Position numbers and translations under genes: made by a program. Source: Klebsormidium nitens (taxonomy: Eukaryota; Streptophyta; Klebsormidiophyceae; Klebsormidiales; Klebsormidiaceae). From it: a stretch of DNA of 64,000 bases. Positions 1 through 11,848 of the stretch are shown piece after piece. The notes under the pieces were generated by a model that saw only the letters and a program-made list of their open reading frames with translations, ran no database searches and was not told the DNA's origin. Positions within the stretch are counted from its first letter, which is position 1, and the number at the start of each line of letters is the position of its first letter. The DNA lies in contig DF237413.1 of NCBI GenBank assembly GCA_000708835.1, forward strand, positions 1 through 64,000, written 5' to 3'.

Positions 1-422
1 AATCCGAATCGCCTACAGGTACCCCGGTACCCATGTTTTTCAGGCTTTTAACGAAAACCGGTACGTACCGTTTTGTCATAGGGCCTTTGCAATCACTTTC
101 CGGATGGGATTTAACAATTATTTTCAGTTTCCGAAAAAGCAGAATCCGACTGCTTATCCGGAGTTTCCAACTTTCCGAATGCAAATAATTATTTATTTAT
201 TCGGAATCATACCTTGGTCGGTAGAGAACTTAGAAGTATCCATAATCGGTGCATCTGCATGCGCATTTGCTGGCTTTAGATTAGGTAGATACTTTGGGTG
301 CTTTCCAAAGGCTCGAGATCATCAGAAACGATGAAGCGTTGAAAGGTTGCTTCTTTCTGCGGATTTAGCAAGGTGCTTTGTCAAAGACATGCGGCGGAAG
401 CGCACCCGTGGTGGGCCCAGGG
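1..422. other. Upstream region of the RING gene
   Basis: No coding exon is supported here. The first 80 bases contain several short palindromic strings built on GTACCGGTAC (near 18-35 and 58-72). Similar strings recur near 15168-15230. The sequence directly before position 423 is presumably 5' UTR and promoter of the RING-finger gene, but I see no TATA box or other clear element. Confidence 0.4.
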
Positions 423-3400
423 ATGGACGACCCTCACTATGCGCACGCGTATGTGGCGGATGATTTTGCCACTTACGCCCTCCCTGAATCCCCCTCGTCT
501 TTGCATTCTTCGTTCAGTCACGATAGCACCGTGTTCATGCCCGCCCCCTTGCCCCCAAAACCGTCCCCCCGTCACCGAAACTTGAGCCTCGGCAAGCCTG
601 GGTTTCCTGCTGCCCCCCAGAAGCAATGGCCTCCCCACGGTTTCAAGGCGCCCACGCTCCAAACGGCGGACCCAATGGACGAACTCTCGGACTCGATGTC
701 CCCCGAGACAGACTGGCTCTCGCCCGCGTCGAGGAGCTCGAACATGGACGAGTACACGAATGTTCCGACTGGGAGGTGGGGCGGGAGATCAGCAACGGAA
801 GGGGGGGTGAGGCAATGGCAGGGCAGCCCAAGGACTTCCCCCCGGGGCGAGAAAATGTCCCCGCGGACTTACAAGCTGCAGATGCAGGCGGCCGAGAGGT
901 TTGAGGATGAGGCTAGGGGGAACCCCCTGGCGAGAGTTAATGAGGGGTATGTTTTGGGGTCCGATCAGGAAGTGCAGGCCAAGTGGCAGCGGTATCAGCA
1001 AGAAGAGCAGAAGAAGAGACGGCAGGCAGCGGAGGCGGGCAGGATTAGGGGTCAGGAAGAGGAGGCAGACGGCCAGGCACCGCGTGCAGAGTTTCGGCGC
1101 TATGCAAGACCGGCGGAGCGCACGTGGTACAGCCAAGGAATGGAGGTAAGTCCGCGCATTTTGGTAAGGAAAAGGTATCATGTTGTTCTTGGAACAATGC
1201 GTGGATCAAGGACTCTGGATAATGCCCCTTTTTGTGTTTCTTGGACTTTCTGCATGCTGTCAATGTGAGCAGAGTGCACAGAGTTCAGCTGCCAAAGAGA
1301 AGGCAGCTTGACAATGTGAATGTGCTTGTTTCCACTTTTTGCCGCTGAAATATGTTTGTTCCAAGCTTCCAAGCTCTACAGATGGCAGGACTTTCTTGCT
1401 TTTCTTCATTACATACTTTCTTCTGGGCTTTCTCAAATGAAGACTTGTTGCATTTCCGAAACGACCAAAATTGCTGCGTAGTGATGAGCATGCCAAGATT
1501 GTTCAAAGGAACCACATTCTCGTTCTCTATTTGTCATCATGAAAGGCCTCTGGAAAGTGAAATCAGCAGTTCGGAAACTCCCAAGAATCTTTTCTTTCTT
1601 TTCCTTTCCTGCTTTCTCTGGATGGGAAAGTCATCAGACTAGGAAGCACTCTAGAGTAGGATCTTTTGACTTACCGTACAGTGGCTTTATAAAACAAACA
1701 CATGAACATCCTCTTTGAGTGGGTTGCTTGCTGTGCACTTATGCTCTGGTTGCTTGGCCCGATAAGACATCCTGATGTTTCAAATGGCTGGAAGTGCTGG
1801 ATAGGGTGCCTTCACCAACTAACCTCTGGACTTCTGAGATGTTGCGATTCAGTTAAGTCTTGTGACTTGGTTTGTTTGAAAGTTGGCTGCGCTTTTCCCA
1901 GATTAGACGAACTATGTTTTCAATTGTTCGCTATCGTGCATTTTCATTAACGACCTCCACACCTAGATTATTTGACCAGTTCCGGAGCAGGCCAGCAATG
2001 TATATAGTTCTTGATCCTCTTTGCGTATGCTTGTTGAACCGGAGTTTAAGCAATATGGCTCTGTATAGGTATGTAGTGAGTTGAGACCACTCAAGGAGTT
2101 TCTATAATGCAGCCACTTGTATGTTGGAGGGGAGCAAAACGTTTCTCGGAGAATCTGGGTGCGCTGAGAGCTTGCAGAGAAGAATGTGTCAGCGCCAGGC
2201 AGTGGGCGTTTCCTTGCAGCTGCTGTTTGGCCTTGGAACAGCAGGACAGCCTGGCAGAGGCAGGCAAAAAAACAGCTGTCAGCAGTGAAAGAGTGGTCCA
2301 ACTGTTGGCGCCAAGAAACTGGGCATCTATCAAATAGAATCGTGCGGAGCCTTTTTGCTGCAAAGACAAGTATTGTCGGCAAGAAAATGAAAGAAGCAGC
2401 TGTTTGCGGAAAAGGAGCCTGCGATATGATTGAGCTGAAACAGAGAGAGCGGACATCGATCAAACGCAGAAAGGAGATGAACAGCTGTCAAAAATTGGCC
2501 TCTGCGAGTCACACACTTCTAGTAATTACAGCCTTGACATGCCTAGCGGTTGCGCAAACGGAGTACCTGAAAGCTGGCCCTGACAGCGTCTCTTGATAGC
2601 TGGTATGATGTCTGGCAGATGGAAAAGAAGCCGCAAGGGGACGCTGTCCTTTAGCGCTGACAGCTGTCGAATCTGTTCTGCAAAGTCTGTTCTGAGTGGG
2701 GGGTCCCTCAATTCAACTCGAACTGCCGTCCAAGTTTCAGCCTCGAGCGTCCTATCTACCCATGATAAATTATCCATCTTTTCCGCCCCTGACAGCTGTC
2801 ATACCCTCCTGCAGACTGAGGAGCAGCGGCAAGCGGAGGACGTTCGGCAGGAGCGGTGGCAGCAGCTCAAGGAGCACGAAGCCGATAGGCAGCGCCAGCT
2901 GGCGGCGCAGAGGGTGGCGGTGACATCACCGGCGCCAGAGGTGCGACCAGCGGCGAGGATGGTGAAGCAGGAGTGTTGGGCGAGGACCGATGGGGACATG
3001 TTGGTCAGGAAGCAGTGTTGGGTGGAAGAGGCGGCGCCTGCGGTGTGTATTCAGGTGGGTCAATGACTGAGGGCATGGAACGTGAAGGGGAAGGAATGAG
3101 AGAAGCTCAACGTAGTTGATCAATAGGTTTGAGATTGCAAGAGCGGGGATAGAAATGGTTACACTTGCAAGAACAAGATTAAGAATGCTTCTGTTTGCAA
3201 GAGCGGGCAGATAGAAAGAGGGGGAGCGCTGTCCAGATCAGTCTATTATCAATGTCGGTAAAGAACGCAGAGAGGAAAAGCTAGGGATGTGGGCTGTGAT
3301 GATTTGGGCTTGTTGACGATCGGTGCAATTGCCCAGGTTGCTTGCTTGTTGTTTGGCAGAGTAGTATGTTCCAGTAAATCAGGCTTGTGATGATGGAAAA

Positions 3401-6055
3401 GCCTAGCTTTGAGATGCAAGAGTTCAAAGCTGTTGATACAAGCCCTTTGCCAAAGTGGAAGGATGACAGTCACGATAATTATCACATTTGGGAACAGTCC
3501 AGTTGCAAATTCTGCCAGCTTCACCCGTTCTTTCAATAGTATCACAGCTTTTGCTGTCCTATAGAAGCAGGTAGTAGATTTTCGAAGCTCAAGCTGTCCA
3601 GGGATTGCTCTTTGGACCCAACTGAAGCCAAGGTTTGTACAAATCTACCCAGGCTAAGACTTCGTTTTGCCCACTTGTGGCTTATCTCTTTGCCCTGTAT
3701 CATCCCCAGGTTGTTGAGCACCAGATTCTGCCCCCACAAAGGGTGCCGACGCCACCTCCGCCCCAGTGGCAGCCCCCTGCCCAACCACGGGCTGACAGCT
3801 GGCACGAAGACGACCACAACTCTCCAGGGACAAGCGGTCGTGCGCAGCAATACGGGTCCGAGTCTTACACAAGGTCCAGGGTTTCGCGGCAAGACTGGGT
3901 TGAGGGTTGGGGTCACCAGGAGCAGCGGTTTGAGCGCCGTGCAGAACGCCGACGGGGTCCAGATAGGCCGTACGATTCAGACCGGCCACACAGCTCCTCA
4001 TCAGCCCAGCACGAGAATACTGAGAGAGGGCATTACAGCTCCAGCGAGGCGTCGTCAGTGGCCACTTTTCCACGGAGTGAGCGGGAGCGAGCGGAGTGGG
4101 AAGCACGGGGCCGGGGGGAAAGAAGTGCGAGGCAGTCCGCTCAGAGAGGCGGCGAGTTTCAGCGGGGTGCGCAGGCCGGGGGTCAGGAAACACGAGTTGG
4201 GGAGTGGGCTCAGGCGGCGGCTTTTTCAGAGACAAAAGCTCAGCCCTCTCAAGAGCAAGAGATTGAAGACGGGGGTCCTGTGCAGGAGGGAGGCATGACG
4301 GTCGCAGCGCGTTGGAGCGAGCGGACGAGCCGCGAGTTGCAGTTTGGGGAACGGCCAGAGAGTCGGGGGCACGATGCTTCGCTGTGTGACACTCCGCGGG
4401 CAGTGACGTTGATTGAGGAACGGGTTAGCGAAGTCGGGTTAGTGGACGGGGGCGAGAATATCTGGGTTGAGGAGCGGACGGTCACCCACAAGGAGACGGT
4501 TGCTGACGTCATTGCCGATGCCAGCGGCGAGGGCGCTGATGTCACCAGCCCCACGCTGGTCGCAGAGGCGGTGTCCCGGCTCGCGCTGACGTCGGTGGGC
4601 TGGGACGAGGCGATGCACAACTTTCACGATCTCAGGGGGGTCCGGGCGGTCGTCAAGAAGCCTGAAGAGCTGCTGTCGCCTGCCGTGGTCAGCGGTGCTG
4701 TCACGCTCTCTGGGCTCGCAAGAAAGCGGGCGATCTCGCTGCCTGCGACTGAGGGAGCGGCGTCACGCGTTCTGGGGACGTCAGGTCTCGGTGTGAGTCA
4801 TCATTCTCGGGGGCACAGTGCGGATGAGGGGAGCCGAGGAGGGGCGCCATTCGTGTCGGAGATAGCTGCTGAGAAGGCGAATCGGACAGACTTGGACGCT
4901 GCCAAGGAGAGTCAGACAGATTTGGACACTTGGGAGGTGGTCCGGGCCGAGTCATCCAACGAGGAGCGTCCGGCGTTGAGGCAGAATGACGATACGGTGA
5001 TAGCGACCGGCGCAAGGCCAGCAAGCGCTCAAAACCGGGACCGCCTGGCCGCGCCAGCGGCAGGTGCTGACGTCAGCAACGATGGTGACGCCAGGAGAGC
5101 GGATGACCTCAGCAGGAACGGCAGGGACGACAGAGGCTGGGCCCGGTGCTTCCCGCACCCCCCCGAGGCGCGGCGCGTTTCCCCGTCAGTGGCCGCAATC
5201 ATTTCGCCCCCTGCCGTTTCTCGGGGGGCAAGCCCCGTGCCCCTTAACAGGAGTGACTCGTACCCCCCCTCGGAGCGGCCCCCGGGCAAATCCTCTCCAG
5301 TCTGGTCCACAACAATCACCTCAGTCCCCATTCTTTCTGCCCCCCCTATGGTGCAGGCTGCCAGCACATTCCGGCCTGCAGTTACTCTTCCCCCAAGGTT
5401 TCCCCCCCTGCCTTTGCTGACTGAAATGGCCCCCCACACTCCGGCGATGGTGCCCCACCCCCCCTCGAACCCCAGCCCCCGTCCGCACCTGAGGAGAGCT
5501 TCGCGATCCGGCGCTCTTTCCGTCGAGGAGCGGCGCCCCCCCGTTTCCCCCGAGTCGGCCTTTCCGCAGTACGACAGCGAACCGGTGCCGAAGCAGTCAT
5601 GGCGGGGTGCGGAGTTTCCTGAGACGTTGTCTGAGAGAAAGGGCGACCGGAGTGGAAACGAGGAGAGTTGGGGGGTATCGAGGAAGGATGATTCGACCCC
5701 CAGGCGAGACGACGGCAACCCGGGCCAGCTTTCGCGCTTCGCACCACCGTTCAGGGGGGGTCCGCCGGCCCATCCGGCACCCCCCGGGCGCGTGGAAGGT
5801 GCGGCAGGGGGGCAAGGGAGTTCGCAAATGGTGGTGGAGGTCGATTGCCCGATTTGTAGCGAGCCGCTTCAAGTGGGGAGAGCGATGTTTGCGCCTGAGT
5901 GCGGTCACTTCGTCCATTTTGACTGTTGCCGGTCGAACCTGCTGAAGGGATCCCTCGACTGCCCCCGCTGCCACCAGCGAATGCAGCAGAAGCCGTACTT
6001 GAAGACGCCGTATGGGCGCCCGGATGCTGACCGCCGTCGCGTGACCATTACTTAA
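423..6055 (+). CDS. Large disordered protein with a C-terminal RING-H2 zinc finger (putative E3 ubiquitin ligase)
   Basis: Three exons join in frame: 423-1145, 2815-3054 and 3710-6055 (TAA), giving about 1,102 residues. The donors are GTAAGT and GTGGGT, and both introns are phase 0. I chose the ATG at 423 (MDDPHYAHAY) because the open frame extends upstream only through non-ATG codons. Most of the protein is low-complexity, rich in Ser, Pro, Arg, Glu and Gly, with a charged, probably helical stretch across the exon 1/2 junction. At about residues 1034-1075 there is a RING: CPIC, then Cys, a Gly-His-x-x-His stretch (CGHFVHFDC) and CPRC. This is the C3H2C3 (RING-H2) ligand order. RING-H2 proteins usually act as E3 ubiquitin ligases by recruiting E2 enzymes. 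No substrate-binding domain or membrane segment is visible, so the target is unknown. The fold is confident; the ligase role is inferred from the family. Some internal splice sites could differ. Confidence 0.85.
2272..2800. repeat. Cluster of the near-palindrome ACAGCTGTC in intron 1 of the RING gene
   Basis: The 9-mer ACAGCTGTC occurs at about 2272, 2481, 2660 and 2792, with related forms near 2399 and 2580. Three of the four are flanked so as to extend towards TGACAGCTGTCA. Four copies in about 530 bases is far above chance for a 9-mer. They may be remnants of a degenerate tandem repeat or binding sites for a dimeric (for example bHLH-type E-box, CAGCTG) factor. Confidence 0.55.
3131..3217. 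repeat. Short tandem repeat, about 31 bp x 3, in intron 2 of the RING gene
   Basis: Three successive units begin near 3131, 3162 and 3192, each based on TTGCAAGAGCGGG followed by an A-rich ATAGAAA-like tail. The middle unit is the most diverged (TTGCAAGAACAAG). It lies wholly within the intron. No function is evident. Confidence 0.6.
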
Positions 6056-8528
6056 GGGCTGGTAGAGCGACTCTGAACCGGGGCCGACGAAGGCTCGAGC
6101 TTTTGGTGGGCGTAGTAGGGCGTTGGTGTTGATTCTACGTGTTATGCGCTACATCAAAGCGTGCGTGATTGCTTCATTAACATTGGTGTGCGAGGTTACC
6201 AGTTGAACAGGTAGCCGCTCGGAGTATCTTACATGTTGTGCGAATCTGTGGTCGTTGGTCGGACTCTATCAGTCGGTCTGAGTACGCATTTGGCCTCCAA
6301 TTTTGATTATTTGGGAGGTCCGCTGTTGTGAGTAACGTCGCGTTAGTAAGTTGATTCCGTGTCAGGAGGCGTTACGAAATTGTCCATTGCTTCTTGGAAG
6401 CTGACTTTTGATACCGTACTGGATTGTACTGCTGATATTCAAGTCTCGCCACTCGCATTTCACATGCCACTCTCATTCGTCTCTCTCATCCCAAATTGGT
6501 CCAATGTCCGGGACACATTTGAATCATTGAATAGCTTCACTGACGCATGCGGGACAGATGATGAGTCCTGATTGCTCTTGTAACGTGCATAAGAATAGCT
6601 GGCTGATCACATCATTGCTGGAGCGCCATTGCGGGCAAGCCTTTTCATTGCATGCATTGCATGTGATGTTCGGATCATGCATGCATATAGATGGTTCGTC
6701 ACTGACGGTAGTTCAATATATGTCCTTACCATTAAGGCGCGAGCTAGCATGTGGAACTTCGAACATGATACCTACCGCGTCTCCGTGTATGATTGTACCA
6801 AATTGTGCATGTGTGTTGCATGCATGAACGGAACGGGCATGGTAATTAGATCGCGCGGCGCCAATATGAGTTGAGCACATGCCGCCGCCGGAGCTCTGGC
6901 CAGGCTGGCCGCCCCTCATGGCAGTATATATTATGAGCCCTCAGCGTGGCAAATCGTAATCTCCTCTTTCGGCATTCACAGTTGCACATGCAATCGCGAA
7001 GTTCTCCGATCCATTGGCCCTCTAGCGTCACTGCAACTTCAGTCTATCCACGCCGCCGTCGGCCAAAACCGTGATCATTCGCGATTGCCACATGAAAGTT
7101 GAAGTGCATCGTGTCTCGGTTTGAAAAGCTTCGCCATACGAATCATTAAGGCGAAACTTGTCCGACCATATCCGAACTAATCATTTGGAAGCTGAGCCTG
7201 TGACAATGGGCTTTCAGCCGCCGAGCCGCTGAGCCTAGCTTGACGACAACGGTACGTCGATCTTGCATGCTGCGCACCGCGGCATCCGACCCAAAGCCTA
7301 GCAATCAACAGGCAGCATTGTAGACCAATCCCCATGGCCTTTGAGGTCCCTATAACTTTCATGGTCGATTGTCCCACCAGTTTATGATGATTATTCAATG
7401 CTGTTTTTGAGTCAAAACTTGCTAGACTAGTACCTCTGCATGAACACAGGTCGAGTCTATGTTACACAACGCAATGATACTAGGCTATAGTCTTCCATGA
7501 CCCTGTTCGACATACTTGCCTTTGATACGGAAGCGTGTTTGTTCCAACATGCACGTGCAGTCGTGCTAATGCCGTAACTGACCGTCTTATGACTATCTTA
7601 ACGTTATGACCATGCAATGTTACCTTAAACCGTTTGTGTTGAAATGATATGCCTAGTCAAACCACCTCACCCATGAACGTCTGCAGTATCCCATCTACGA
7701 TCTCTTTCGGAATCTTCCGAGCGATGCGTCATTCCCACGCGGCAGAACGCCATCTCATTTACCTCTCACCACTACCAATACGACGCCAAGCCACGACGCA
7801 TCGTTGCCGGCTACGTATGGAACCCACATGCGCTATACCCCAACACTTATCCCTATACCAGCTACACCACGACGACCGCCCCTCGCTTATTTCAGAATAT
7901 GAAACTCGCGGCAAGCGGCTCGCAGTCCCTTTTGTGCCGCTCTCACTGTGAGTCAAAAGCAAGTCGTAAGAGATCCTCCGAGGTCCCAGTGAACGATATT
8001 CTGAGTCCACGCTTTGACGAAGCGCTGGACACGTGTCCCGTCCTCGTTGGACGGCTCACGTGACCATCAATGCGGCCCCCCTGGTCCGCATGTCGCGACT
8101 ATCCCCTTTTCGTCTCTCCCCCGATTCGTGTCCTGAAGTCGTTAGCGGTTCTCACCCTCGGGGAAAAAGGCCTTAAACTATTGTCGAGGCTTTGAACGCT
8201 CACTTACTTGCGGCGAGAGGCCTCTCTCGCTGACCTTTCTCTACCCGCCTCGACGTCTTCCATCCCAGTTTAAAAACCCAATCATCTACCCATCTGCCCT
8301 TCATTCCGGACGCCAATCCCCCCGACTTCTCAGTCTCGTCCGGAATTCAATCTTCGCACCAGCATAGCCGTGCCAACTAATCGTCCCCTCACAACCAGGC
8401 GACTCCGTTATTAACTTCGCACTCAGCGGAGATCAACACTCACCAATCTCCCCGGGCCTCATCGCGCCCCCCCTCTTTTGATTTCTGACAACCCATCACC
8501 CCCCGCCTCCCCCGGAAACGAAGTACGC
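6056..8528. other. Convergent intergenic region between the RING gene and the zinc-module gene
   Basis: This 2.5 kb separates the 3' ends of two convergent genes. Open frames here are short and show no recognisable protein or chained exons. The stretch 6560-7000 is rich in ATGCAT/TGCATG-type palindromic hexamers. The part nearest 8500 is C-rich on this strand. No RNA gene or terminal repeat was recognised. Confidence 0.5.
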
Positions 8529-11116
8529 TCACTGCAACGTACTCTGCGTGACTAGCGTACCGTCTCCCAACCGTCTGAGCAACACCAAATGGGGGGCGGT
8601 CCCGTGCGCTCGCCCGCACTGCAGACAGAAGTGGCTGTTCTCGTTGGGGCACGGGCGGCGGCCGCGCCCGAAGTGGCAAAACCCTGTCTGGTAAAACTGG
8701 CGGCAGCCCGTGTAGTCCTCGCGCGGCTCGCGCAGCGCGGCGTCGGGCTGGGGGCCGGGGCGCGCGCGCGCGTCGCCGCGCAGCTCCACCTGGAGGGCCG
8801 CGATCGCGTAGTCTTCCAGCTGGGTGAACTGACCGGGGAGAGGAGAGGAACGGGGTCTATAATCATGTCAATCTTGTGTGTTTCAGAATGACAGAAAGTC
8901 AAGGATCGCCTGAGTTGTGCGATGGGGTTCGGAAGGCATTAGAGATACAAAACGACGCGCCAGAAGGTCCTGAAGCATCCATATTGTGGATTTTGGAAGT
9001 TGATGCGAACGTCCTACGGCTTCAGAAGACGTAGAGACCAGGAAACGGTGGAATGCACAGTAGATTCGACCCCGCATCGCTTTGATGAAGTAAGCTCCTT
9101 CGAAACGAGATGGGAATCCGCACTAAGGAACGAGACGAGGATTTGAACGCTAGGCAGGCTTAAGAACGATCCGCCTGGCGCAAAGGTTCGTGCACTTGTC
9201 GTTCACAAAGTACACTCCCGTTATCCTTCAATGAGTGATCAATGACGACAAGATGAAAGATAGAGGACGGCAATCCGCGTTGTTGACGTGTGCAGATCTG
9301 TGGCTTAAGAAAGGAGACACCTCGGATTCATTCTCGCCTTTCTCCTTATCGCCCACCAATCATCTTTACCGGAGACGTCGTCATGTGAGGCTGCTTCTGA
9401 TAAAATACACATCGGTCAGTGACCTCCATCTTTTACGAAGTTCGCTCACAATACACCAGCTTACTCCAACTGGCCACGGAATGCAAGCATTACCGTTCGA
9501 CAGCTGTCTGCGGGGGTGATAGTATGCGGGCGCCAACCGTCTCGCTCCGGGTACATCTTCTCAAACACCCCCGCTTAGTGACGCATTTGAGAAACTTCCG
9601 GATCTAGACCGATTGCCAGAATGGGTCCTAATCCCCAAAATGAGGTCACCATCGCCCATGCGAAGGTGGCGCGCCTCACCTGTGCTGGCGTCATCCCGTT
9701 GATCAGCTGACGCAGCTGCTGCACCTCCGTCCGAAGCTGCTCGCGCCCGGGGTCCGCGGCGGTTGCCTCTAGTTGCCGCTGCAGGACCAGAATCTCACGC
9801 ACCTGCTCCGACAATGTGAAAGCCTGGTAAGCATTTTGAGCACCGTCCGATGAGAAAGCAACGGTTTGGATCACGTTTCCCGCTGCCCATGGCCACAAAG
9901 CGGCCCCATGTAGACACCACCTGATCTCGTATACACTCGGTCGGATGCTTATTGTGTCGCGGGAAAGTTCCTCTTCGTTTGACGCAAAGCTCCTGACTTC
10001 GCAGTTCATTCGAATGCAGGTTGCTTGTTGGCTTGGTACCAGACCGGGCGTCTGATTGGAGATCAGCACTTGTGTCCTGGCCTGAAAAGTGGCAGGGAAG
10101 CTCCGATACTTTTGCGCTTAGTCCACCAGATCTCAAATCTGAGAGGCCAGGCAGGACAGAGAAGGCGGGGTTCTACGATCCTAACCTGCTCTGTGTAAAT
10201 CTCATTCGCGCGCGTCAGCTCCCCCCTCAGGACGGCGATCTCCGCTCGCAGCTGGGTGTGGGAGTCACCAGCGCTGCGAGATATGAGGATGCGAACGTTT
10301 CGGGGGGGGTCCGTTTTCTGGTCTCTGGAATTTTCCAATGGGTGCCATTCAGGGGGCGATGTCCCTTCAGACTTGGATGTTCCGTCAGAAGACTGCTTTT
10401 CTTGACCTTGAACTTTCCGGGTGGGTGCTCCTTTGACGGCTTCTAGTTGCAAGAGAAGCCTAGTCTAACCTCCACAAGGGGGTTACAGAACAATAGGACA
10501 ATACAGGATACTTAAGCTCAAACAAGTCCAGGCTTCGACGTCGACTTTTTCTCATATAAGGGAGCTGGGAGCGTGTGTCCCAACTGAAACTCTTACTTAT
10601 CAAACCCAAAGATAGCACGGTTTGGCCTCGTACAACAAGTTCCCAGACGGCGTGCCGAACATCAGACAGTCTAGCCCCTAAGAACCCATTGGCAAAAGTT
10701 ACGCCGCTGACTTCGTAAAGCTTCAAGATAAGGCACCCCGACCACCAAACAAAACTGAGCATCCAAGCATGACATGACATGATAAGACTCCTTTCTAGGC
10801 GCAAAAGGAGTGATTCAACTCCCTGCAGACACACGCAATCTCAAAGCCCACGGCATATCGAAATCAACATGAATAGAAAGCTGACATGCGTAATCTGTGC
10901 TCCTCACTTATCCAGCTCCCTGTGAAGGCGCGCAATCTCAAAGTCCTGCTGCCGCCGCCTCTCTTCCGCCTGCCCGAGCAACCCTCTCAGCCTGCTCATC
11001 TCATCCCGTATCTGCTCCTCGTTTGTTTGTCTCCGGGGGACAGAACTGCTGCGGCCGTACCCGTGGCCGGACCCCCCCGCTGTGGACCAAGGCCGCCCGT
11101 CGTCCCCCCGCCGCAT
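8529..11116 (-). CDS. Coiled-coil protein with a C-terminal Cys/His zinc-binding module
   Basis: Four exons on the minus strand keep one frame: 11116-10908, 10273-10186, 9802-9680 and 8819-8529 (TGA), giving about 236 residues from the ATG at 11116. Exons 1-3 code a Leu/Glu/Arg/Gln-rich heptad-like stretch, so a coiled coil of roughly 90 residues is likely. Exon 4 carries a compact Cys/His module: CRQFYQTGFC, CPNENSH, then HFCLQCGRAHG. The spacing resembles a CCCH finger (C-x8-C-x8-C-x5-H) followed by a second C-x2-C-x3-H group. Such modules bind zinc and often RNA, but the arrangement is not one I can name. The start is uncertain: the frame stays open upstream to 11848, with another ATG near 11518 that would add a Ser/Pro/Arg-rich N-terminus. 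I do not recognise an ortholog. Confidence 0.65.
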
Positions 11117-11848
11117 TTCCCCCTCCCGCTCTAGTTCCAAAAGCAGGGAGTTTCTGTAGATGGGAACGTTTATGTCCAAGCTGCTGAGGAGACACGTGGC
11201 AGAGTCTGAGCGATGGAATGTCTTTGTGGGCGATGTGAATAGGCTCGGGGAAAACCCGCTCGATGGGGCACTACGCCGGAAAAGTGGTGCTGGCGTGGGA
11301 GAGCGTAAGGGGGAGCAAAAAGGGGAAGCTAGGAACTGGGTTGCCGAGTTTCTCAAAATGGCTCTTCCGAAAAGGGTGCAACCCGGGTCAGCTCTCTCTT
11401 TCCGGGGAGTATGGACTCTCTGCTTGGTTGAGGCGTAAAAATCACCCCTAGAGCTGAAACGCCGTCTGGAATTCAATTGTGGGCTGATCTGCACTCCGGT
11501 GGATGCTATTTCAGCCATACTGCGGCGAGGGGTGTTGCGCCCTTTTGTTTTTGGACCACCACAGAGGGGGTGGTGCCAGGGGGGGGGGTCATGCGTGGGC
11601 GCTCGAGGGGGGGCATGGAGGGTTGGGCGCGGGCCCCCCTGGAACGAGTGGGGGGTCCGAGATGAGTCACGTGGGCTGATCGTATCCTCAGGGGGGGCAG
11701 CAAACACAGGCCCAGACCATACACCTGTAAAAAGAATCCGAGATATTTTCTTTGGTCTCAAGAGGGAAGAGGGAACACTCTGAGTTGTGCTGTAAGAAGG
11801 GGCAGAGTGTACACGCACAAGAAACCCTGCATAATATCGCAATACCAA
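11117..11848 (-). other. Open frame upstream of the zinc-module gene: possible N-terminal extension or 5' UTR
   Basis: The reading frame of exon 1 of the zinc-module gene remains open for about 730 bases upstream. It codes a basic, Ser/Pro-rich sequence with no domain. An in-frame ATG near 11518 could be the true start. The sequence is purine-rich on the plus strand, so the long open frame may simply reflect base composition. A transcript end would decide. Confidence 0.35.

Noticed and set aside
378-422. Start of the RING protein at 378
   Set aside because: The codon at 378 is TTG, not ATG. The first ATG in frame is at 423.
3612-5747. Several long open frames overlapping RING exon 3 on both strands
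   Set aside because: They are shadows caused by the GC-rich exon. Only the plus-strand frame ending at 6055 contains the RING and joins in phase to exons 1 and 2.
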